Positions 19,830 through 20,000 of a stretch of 20,000 nt of DNA are shown here, piece after piece; position 1 is the first letter of the stretch; every line of letters starts with the position of its first letter. The position numbers and the translations under genes are program-made. The notes under the pieces were generated by a model. That model was not told the DNA's origin, did no database searches, and was given only the letters and a program-made list of their open reading frames with translations. Location of the stretch: NCBI GenBank assembly GCA_034096865.1, contig JAWQFJ010012216.1:1-20000 (forward strand), read 5' to 3'. This DNA is from Theodoxus fluviatilis. Taxonomy: Eukaryota; Mollusca; Gastropoda; Cycloneritida; Neritidae.

Positions 19830-19944
19830 TCCTCCCGGCAGTGCCAGAGCCTCTGCAGTTGGGAGGCCCGGCTGGGAATTTCCTGCCTGCCATGACCGGT
19901 GTGACATCGCCGATGGTAACTTCATCGCGCATGGTTCTGCGCAT
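19830..19944 (-). CDS. Possible first coding exon of the Env/F-like gene (tentative)
   Basis: On the minus strand an ATG at 19942-19944, preceded in frame by TGA two codons earlier, opens 38 codons plus one nucleotide. It ends at a good donor (GGA|GTGAGT). The single leftover nucleotide is the phase required by the two-nucleotide start of the next exon. A second in-frame ATG lies four codons on. The translation is Arg-, Gly- and Pro-rich with no signal peptide and no similarity I recognise. If genuine, the product would lack the usual surface subunit and its ER targeting. The agreement of phase has a one-in-three chance of being accidental. The sequence could equally be a dispersed repeat or a 5' untranslated/promoter stretch, since it contains a TGCGCATGCG word like an NRF1 site (about 19938-19947). 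Confidence 0.3.
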
Positions 19945-20000
19945 GCGTCAAAGCCGAAAGTGAGGCGTGTATCGCGCCTTGTTCAAAGGTGATGTGCCGC

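Overview
This is a stretch of animal nuclear genome, most likely from a marine invertebrate. A mollusc, perhaps a gastropod, is my best guess. The reasons are spliced exons with canonical GT/AG borders, APE-type LINE retrotransposons, very dense micro- and minisatellites, and a TGACCTTGACCTT-rich repeat of a style I associate with mollusc genomes. The organism call is inference; nothing in the window fixes the species.

The only convincing cellular gene lies on the minus strand. Three exons (19437-19596, 12631-13459 and 9841-10449) have good splice borders and agreeing phases. They carry about 531 codons of the C-terminal part of a type I membrane glycoprotein. The order is a short hydrophobic Gly-rich segment with an LFG triplet, a heptad-repeat region, a conserved core, a Cys-rich stretch, a membrane-proximal region, a transmembrane helix and a basic cytoplasmic tail. 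This is the layout of the fusion subunit of baculovirus F-like / errantivirus Env-like proteins. No LTRs, gag or pol were seen beside it, the reading frame is intact, and it is split by introns of about 2.2 kb and 6 kb. It therefore looks like an Env/F-derived gene captured by the host. A possible further 5' exon lies at 19830-19944.

The rest is repeats. 1-2380 is a G-rich 21-bp minisatellite. 2745-3265 is a possible small inverted-repeat element. 3596-3938 is the 3' end of a LINE, followed by a pyrimidine tract. 4056-5670 is a 25-bp minisatellite and 6217-7072 a 29-bp minisatellite. 7073-9349 is unremarkable AT-rich sequence. 9350-9790 is an 18-bp G-rich minisatellite just downstream of the gene's stop codon.

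The shorter intron (10450-12630) holds a GATG microsatellite, a 1.28-kb non-autonomous element with an internal 469-bp tandem duplication and a terminal hairpin, and a CA/CG tract. The larger intron (13460-19436) holds a nearly G-free CACCAC/ATACCA satellite. A decayed 3.5-kb LINE lies within it on the minus strand.

Most long open frames in the window are by-products of tandem repeats whose period is a multiple of three, or which happen to lack stops, and they are not annotated as genes.
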